The notes under the pieces are model-generated. The model was not told where the DNA came from. It did not search any database and saw only the letters and a list, made by a program, of their open reading frames with translations. Below, in pieces: positions 58,001 through 64,000 of a DNA stretch of 64,000 bases (position 1 is its first letter; each line of letters starts with the position of its first letter). Source of the DNA: Symbiodinium sp. CCMP2592 (Eukaryota > Sar > Dinophyceae > Suessiales > Symbiodiniaceae). The DNA is taken from assembly GCA_905221615.1 (NCBI GenBank), contig CAJNDT010005921.1, positions 260,501 to 324,500 of the forward strand, in the 5' to 3' direction. The translations under genes were made by a program, and so were the position numbers.

Positions 58001-61000
58001 ATGTCCCTGGGCCAAGCGGTGGTCTTTGCGGATCATGTGGAAGCGCGGCAGATGGGCGAACATACTAGAGAGTTGCGCTTTCCGGAGACACTGTCCGTTC
58101 AGTGCGTCAAAATCATCGGTCGAAGCGAGAAGGTGCAAGTGCAAAGCTCCGCGGGTTCGTCCAATTTTGAGGGACGGACATATCCAGACATTCGCATGAT
58201 CGGTCTGGCGGTGTATGCGACGGATCTTCTGTCTCCCAACTCTACCATGTCAGCTTTCAAGGCAAGTTCGCCGGGAGTTTTCAACATGCCAAACAGTCAG
58301 CTACTTACAAACAGCATCGTCGTCCGGGGGAAGTTCATCAAGCTGTCCATCGTAGTTTACGGTGAAGTTCTACCCACTGCTGACAGCCAGTCTCTGCCAG
58401 CGCTCCCAAGCATAGCCCAATATCTCCGACCTGATTCAAGCTTTGAAGGGGACAAGCTCGACATGGCAGGTCTAGAAGACATGAGGAGTAGTGCGCTCAA
58501 GAGCATAGAAGCAGAGCTGGATGCGGAAGGTGAGAATGGGAAGCTTTCCGACGCAACAGCCCCACCGAGCTTCGGGAGAGCTTTGGGACTCGGCGGACTC
58601 GGTGCCGTGCGCGAGGCAGATGCCAGACTGGCGGATCATGTCTCCTGGCTTCCGGCAGTGTTCCAGGAAAGCGATGCCATGGAAGGTGACCAGATTGTCT
58701 CCCGTTTGGAAGCCTTGTCGCATGACATAGCTTTGCTTGCGCAGAGGGCGCCCGAGAATGCAGCTCACATACACCATGGTCCGGCTTTATGCCGCTCTTT
58801 GCTCTCGCTGGTGTCTCGGTGCATGGAGAGATGGGAGCTCAGACCTTTGCGAGCGACTCTTCAAGCACTTGCAACCTGTCTCGTTTCGGCGACTGCAGCT
58901 GCTGAGATATTGGGAAGGAAGGGTGACCTCGATATTCTTGTCCAGATCTTGAAAGATGGAGAGTGGAGTCAGCAGAATCTCAAGCTAGCGGCGCTCCAAG
59001 TGCTTTTGCAGCTGTGTTCGCATGCCGCTGGTATGGAGGCTTTCCTCGGGTGGTCGGACACGGTGTCCGGGCAAACTACAGCATACGAGGTTGTGCTCTC
59101 GCTGGTTCTCGATGGGACTTCCGGACAGCCAAGGCTGCAGCATGTTGCTGCAACTTTGCTGAGAAGGGCTGCTTTCTATGAAGCCTTGACAAGGCTTGAT
59201 GAGAGTTGCTCCAAGCTTGAGGCTGTTGACGGTAACGAAACTCCACAAGACAGACTGCACAAGGCAGCTGCAGCAGCACTGCGTGATATCACGGTGCACC
59301 TCGAAGACTTGAGCCAGCCGACCAATGTGCAAGATGCTGAGCCTGGCAGCTCTTGGCCTTTTGATGATATCCCTGGCAGCCAGCTTGTGGATGATTCGGC
59401 TTCGAAGCTTCCGGGTGTAATCTTTGGAGGATGTGGAACAGGAATACTGGCAACTGATCCGTTTGCACAAGGCCAGTGCCATCTGTACGGGTTCCTGGAG
59501 TCTTTCATGACAGGACGACGTCTACTGCCTGGGCTTTCTGTTTTGCTCCGTCGCCTTGCCCGCACTCACCCGCACGACCGCTTGTTGCTCTTCCGACCAA
59601 TCCAGCGACTGATGTGCATGCTGCTCTCTTGTTCGGGTGGGCCACAGTTCCTGGCCGCTGACAATGCTACGTACACTACCTTGTGCTCTGGCTGCAGAAG
59701 AGCACTTGATTTAGGTACGCTAGAACTTGCAAGTTTTGCCAGTTGAGCAGCTTGCGAGGCTGAATCTTCTTGAGTGTGGGGTGGCGCACAAGAACTTGCC
59801 AGCAGTGCCGCGCTTTCCTGCAGCTCTTGTCAAAGACTTGGCCGCGCCGCACTTGGGCACCCTGGCTTCCACTCACGTGCGCGCTCTGCGACTTTCGCTT
59901 CTTCTGGTGGCTGCCACGAGGTGGGGAACACGGCCACGACATTGCTTCATTGCTTCTGTCTGTTGAACATGTGTCTATTTGATTTTTCAGATTCATAGCC
60001 TTAAGATGCACGAGGTCCAAGGGCCGTGGCGGCCTTTTGCCAGAAGAGCATGCTTGCCAGGGGCTGGCTGCTTTGCATCGGCTTTGTGTCAGAGGTTCTG
60101 CAGGTCGCTGTGCAGTCGTACAAGCCTTTCGATCAGTATTCTTTGCTGAGTGGCTTCTGCGACAAATCGAAGGACGTTTGGATGAAGCCACTCCAAGTGG
60201 AAGCCGGGCATCTCAGGTTCAACCTTCACTTCGCCATCTCGTCGCCATTCTCCACGCCTTGGTCTTATCTGACCCCTCCGGTGCTGCTGCAGAACGATTT
60301 GGAACCAGAGTGCTGGCCTTGGTGTTGCGGGCTGTCAGGGTTTTGGAGCCCGAGGCAGACGAGTCAGCAGACCCCAGTGCTTTGCTGGAGTTCGCGTTGG
60401 ACAGTGAAGGTGCGGAGGGTGGGCTTGGCAAGGCTGTCCGCTTTGGGCGACGCAGTGCCGACTTCGAGTTCTTGAAGAATCTCAAGGAGTTGGCCGCTCA
60501 ACTGCGCCCATGGCGACAGGAAGACTCCGATGCCAACGCGACTTCGGTGACCAATGCCAAGCTCATGGCAAGCCTGGTTCTCACTAGAGGTCCTCGCTCA
60601 TTGAAGCGCTCGACCAACGAAGAACGCGGAAGCAGGCGACTAGCGCTGGTCTTGGGAGGACATTCTGCAGCAAGTGTCGACGTGCCAGAGGTTGACTTCA
60701 ATGCTGGAGAAGAGCCGACCGCCGACCTCGACGACCACTTGGAGCGCTATCCCAGTGAGGACCTTACAGAGCTGCCGCTGCTTGCAATGCGTGTACTCTG
60801 CCGCAGGGCAGCCAGTCCGAAAGAAGCGCTTGCTATTGCGGTTGAAGCCGACGGCAGAGATGGACTGGCTCAATTGGTTCCTTGGCTGATTCGATGTGCT
60901 GGAGCCTTCAGCCTGAACTTAGAGGCCAGCATCCTTCGAGAGGAAAAGAAGGCCATAGCTCTCATCTACGCGACGCGACGCTCACATGCTCAATTGCTAG

Positions 61001-63402
61001 AGGCAGCGCTCCAGACGTGTGCACACCTCCTTTGCGGGCTTCGGGATGCCGGCTTGTCTCATTACAGACACACCGAGTTGTGCCAAACACTACTTCTGTT
61101 ATCACAGCGGCTGACATCTGGATTGTTTGGACTGGCGCCTCGCGCCGGCTTTAACAGTGATCCAGAGTTCAGGCTGTTATGGCGACACTGCATCGTGTGG
61201 GTCTGTCGTGTATTCCGGCTTTGGTTTCAGAGCTTCCCTGACGCAGCTGGAGGGCTGCTTTTGCTTCCTTTGCTCCGGCACGCTCGTGTTCTGCCGACCA
61301 ATTTTGCGGGAGGCATGTTGCTTCTGGCAACATGTGGGAACCTCAAGCCAGTACTTCCTGCAACATCGCATCAGTTTAACCTGTTATTTTCCAGCTCTCA
61401 GCCTGGGGACAGCTTGCAGTCCCAGTTTGTGCTGATGCCGACTGGAACTCGCACGGGAAATGCTGGCATGGTGACCTTGCGGCCTGTGTCCCCGAGTCAG
61501 ATAGCCGGCCGTGAGGCATGCGGTCAGTTTTGGAGTGGAACTTCCGAGGTGCAGGACTGGGAGGATGCTTCTCGCAGCTCTGCAGATCCATTGGTGCGAG
61601 CGCTCGCAGCGGACCGGGAGGCAGCGGCAGCTCATGCTTTAGGATTGGTCGAGATGGTGAACCAGCGCAGAGAGCGGCTGTCCCTAGACGATGTTGCGGA
61701 GCTTCTGGCAATGGCTGCTGAGTGTGCTCTGACGTCGGATGCTTTTCTTCATCTTTGTACTGCAAGAGTGTTGGAAAAGCTGACAGTTGCTGGACTGCCC
61801 ATTCTGGTGCTTATTCGAAGACTGGCGGAGGCCGCTCTGAACGGTGTTGTCCTAGAGTCGGAAGGCAGTGATGACATCAGTGGCGGTGCAGCTCGTGATC
61901 CGCGTGACGCTCGTGCTGTTTCGCGCCTTTTGCTGCTGCTGGCGCATTTCGGATCGCTGGGCCCTGCTGCCAGAATGGCTCTAACAGAGCATCAAATAGA
62001 GACGCTTTGCCAGTCAGTCCTTGCGCATGCACCGGCCAGCTCCTTGCCTCCAATGGCATTCTCCCAGTCCATCAGGCTGCTGGCCTTGATGTTTGCCTCA
62101 CCATCATCCCACTCCGTGCCGAAATGCAGAATGGTCGCCAAAGCCGTGAATCTCTTGATTAACAAAGGTCCCGATGAAGGTTCCCCTGCAGGTGTCTCGA
62201 CTATATGCGCCGCATTGGAGCTTCTTCTGGGCCTCTGCACGCCGCAATGGCTTTGCCTCAGCTTGATTTTCAGCGCTGGGGATACAAGAGATGGAGAGGT
62301 GCGGGTGAGTGTAAGCAGCGCCTTCAAACTGGGACATTGTGCACACAGGATTGCCATGGAAATCCAGGTCTGTTGCCAGCATTGCCGCTCAGCAGAGAGA
62401 GGGTCCGAAGAGGAGATCGCAGCTCTTGAAGAACTCGCGAGCTGGCTCCGGGCTGCAGACTCCCTTATCTCACTGTCGCGAGTGGTTGTCGGCCACTGTC
62501 CCTCTGCAACCGTCTTCCTTCAGGTTGTTGCCGGGGCTAGTTCGCCGCAGAGCTTGCTTGAAGAGCTTCTACTCGCTCTGCAGCATGCACCGAATAGTCC
62601 CGACATCCACGAGCAGGTTGGCAGCAGCTTGAAAGCAGTCCAGCAGCTGCGGGAGGAGGCATCTGCAAAGTCACTAGATCCGCTCCCCTCAGTGCTGCCT
62701 GCTCGATTGTTCGAGCAGCCTGCAAGGGCAGGACGGAGCTCAAATTCAGCACAGGAAACCACAGCAGAAGCTTGCTTGAACGGCACTTCCAATGCAACAA
62801 GGAAAGAATACCCAGATGAAAATGCACTTGCAATGGCAGACGTGGTTGCCTTGCTCGACGCAGCAGCTGATCTTGATGCCAGTGCAGAATGGGCTTCCGT
62901 CGTTGAGCTTGACTCCGCGGAACCTCCCGGGGATGACACGAAAATGGACTGGGAATTTGATGCTGCAGCCTTGAAGCGGAAGCGGCAAGACTTCCTCGAG
63001 AAGTTCGAGTCTGACCGGAAGGCAAAGCGTCTGAAACAGCAGCAAGAGAAGCAGCTACAGGAAAAGCAGTGGCTCGAGCGTGCAGAAGAGCGCTCTTCGG
63101 CTCCAGGTGCCACTGCCGGTCGGTCGGCCGACCCCGATCATGCATCCGATGCAGTGCGGGAGGAGACTCGGGTTGCAGAGGCAGCTTCGGCTCCTGAAGG
63201 ACGTCAAGGCGAGGATCAAGCCGTGAATCCGGCAGAGGCTTTGCAATCTTTCTTGAAGGATCACCCCGAGTTTATGCGGGTCTTGCAAAACCCGAAAAAA
63301 TGCCTGGCTGATCCACGTGTGAAGACTATGTTCGTGACCGAGCTGCAAAACTATCCGGCTGTGAAGTCCTTTCTCGCTGCGAGGGGGCTCCAGTTGTCGT
63401 GA
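58001..63402 (+). CDS. Virilizer/VIRMA-like m6A methyltransferase complex scaffold (two exons)
   Basis: Exon 1 runs 58001-59714 and exon 2 60044-63402; joined they give about 1,690 aa, close to animal VIRMA (about 1,800). ATG at 58001 starts MSLGQAVVFADHVEARQMGE, which aligns with the start of the Virilizer N-terminal domain. That domain continues with RFPETLSVQCVKIIGR, a segment on an extended side chain (YPDIRMIGLAVYATDLL), and ends with the hallmark TNSIVVRGKFIKLSIVVYGE near residues 103-122. The long remainder is alpha-helical, ARM-like. A Lys/Glu/Gln coiled coil (KRKRQDFLEKFESDRKAKRL) lies near the C-terminus, and the end reads LQSFLKDHPEFMRVLQNPKK ... AVKSFLAARGLQLS. Virilizer scaffolds WTAP/METTL3-type writers in the nucleus. 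An earlier in-frame start is possible up to 57917. Assigned by motif recall, not by search. Confidence 0.75.
59715..60043 (+). other. Intron of the Virilizer-like gene
   Basis: 329 bp, GTACGC donor after CTTGATTTAG and TTTTGCCAG acceptor. It joins RALDL to EEHACQGLAALHRL in phase 1 and keeps a 1,121-codon frame open. It is the only intron seen in 5.4 kb. Confidence 0.75.
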
Positions 63403-64000
63403 CGCTGGACCGAAAGCGTATGAAAACAGTTGTGCAGTGCAGCTGCAGCCAATGTAGAGGCGGCCTTGAGGTGATTTAGGAGAGGTATCGTCCTGCATGG
63501 CCATGGTCTATCCTGCCAGGCGTACGTGAGAGCACAGCCTCAGACGGCTTTATGTCTCGAGACTAGAACGCGGGATCTGTTAGGCCCTGGGGCCTACTGT
63601 AGACAGTGGACCTCTGGGTTCAGGACGTCCCCACAATGGATGAGTCCACGCTTTTCACGACCGGTGCAAGGCAAAAGCAGCAAGGTGATAGTTCTGAAAG
63701 AGCTGCGTAACTTGTGCTTGCGAGTGAAGCTGGCTTTGCCAACGAGAAAGGGACATCTTGCACGATCGTGTTTGCTCTTCTTCTCAAAGCATCGAGTCGA
63801 GAATCGAAACTGCACTGCGAGCAGGCTTCCGCACTCTGGATATGTTGCTGAAATTTAGAAATGAAAGCTTCTTTCTGCAGTCATGCTCGCACAAAAAGTT
63901 TTGAATTGCACAACGAGATCCAATGCCGGTTATGTAGACTGGATCCGAGGGAGCTCAAGGACAGGCGGAAACTGCAGCCTGCAGACGCATGTGAACGTCA
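63403..64000. other. 3' flank of the Virilizer-like gene
   Basis: Likely 3' UTR and intergenic sequence. No AATAAA is expected in dinoflagellates and none is noted. A 110-codon + frame (63526-63858) has no motif. Confidence 0.5.

Noticed and set aside
1..64000. Spliced-leader gene copies and tRNA genes
   Set aside because: I looked for the spliced-leader core (TTTTGGCTCAAG) and for T-loop signatures (GGTTCGAATCC) and found no convincing match by eye; a covariance-model search would be decisive.

Overview
This window looks like nuclear DNA from a dinoflagellate, most likely of the Symbiodiniaceae type. The evidence is sparse genes in a sea of repeats, introns with non-GT donors and direct repeats at their ends, many microsatellites, interstitial TTTAGGG-like tracts, and decayed mobile-element proteins of kinds I know from Symbiodinium gene sets. 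There is no sign of bacterial operon structure. Splice sites are read by eye and several are ambiguous.

Layout. 1-3.8 kb has no gene I can support. 3.8-4.9 kb is A-rich and repeat-rich. 4.87-8.27 kb is a block in which the word CAAT is hugely over-represented on the + strand; inside it lies an unrecognised minus-strand gene (7039 to 5601) split by one frameshift. 8.45-8.86 kb is a ~100-bp tandem repeat. 9.48-11.04 kb is a frameshifted ISXO2/IS1595-like DDE transposase between two tracts of GTA-type satellite. 11.05-11.56 kb is a GCCTAGGC-type minisatellite. 11.6-20.4 kb holds decayed copies of a Symbiodinium-type repetitive protein family, minus-oriented on the left and plus-oriented on the right, with a telomere-like tract at 15.9 kb. 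20.7-25.4 kb holds two defective non-LTR reverse-transcriptase copies pointing at each other. 25.7-26.1 kb has six copies of a short repeat in both orientations.

28.2-38.0 kb is the first region with host-like exons, all on +. Arg/Ser-rich exons end at 32.44 kb, and exons at 35.3-38.0 kb end in a C3HC4 RING finger. 39.4 kb carries a foldback MITE. 40.8-46.3 kb is a LINE with APE-type endonuclease, reverse transcriptase and C2H2 zinc fingers, broken by frameshifts. 46.3-50.05 kb is an array of degenerate ~200-bp units rich in GCCG/CGGC dyads. 52.5-53.2 kb is a long CA-type microsatellite. 55.18-56.30 kb is an introner-like element with ~90-bp terminal inverted repeats and a 9-bp target duplication; it interrupts a short reading frame and could leave it by splicing.

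The best gene is at 58.0-63.4 kb: a two-exon, ~1,690-aa Virilizer/VIRMA-like protein, the scaffold of the m6A mRNA methyltransferase complex. Genes with support on + (28-38 kb and 52-63 kb) share one orientation, as is common in dinoflagellates. The most unusual signals are the strand-asymmetric word domains (CAAT at 4.9-8.3 kb; GCCA on the coding strand at 12-20 kb), the introner-like insertion, and the dyad array at 48-50 kb.
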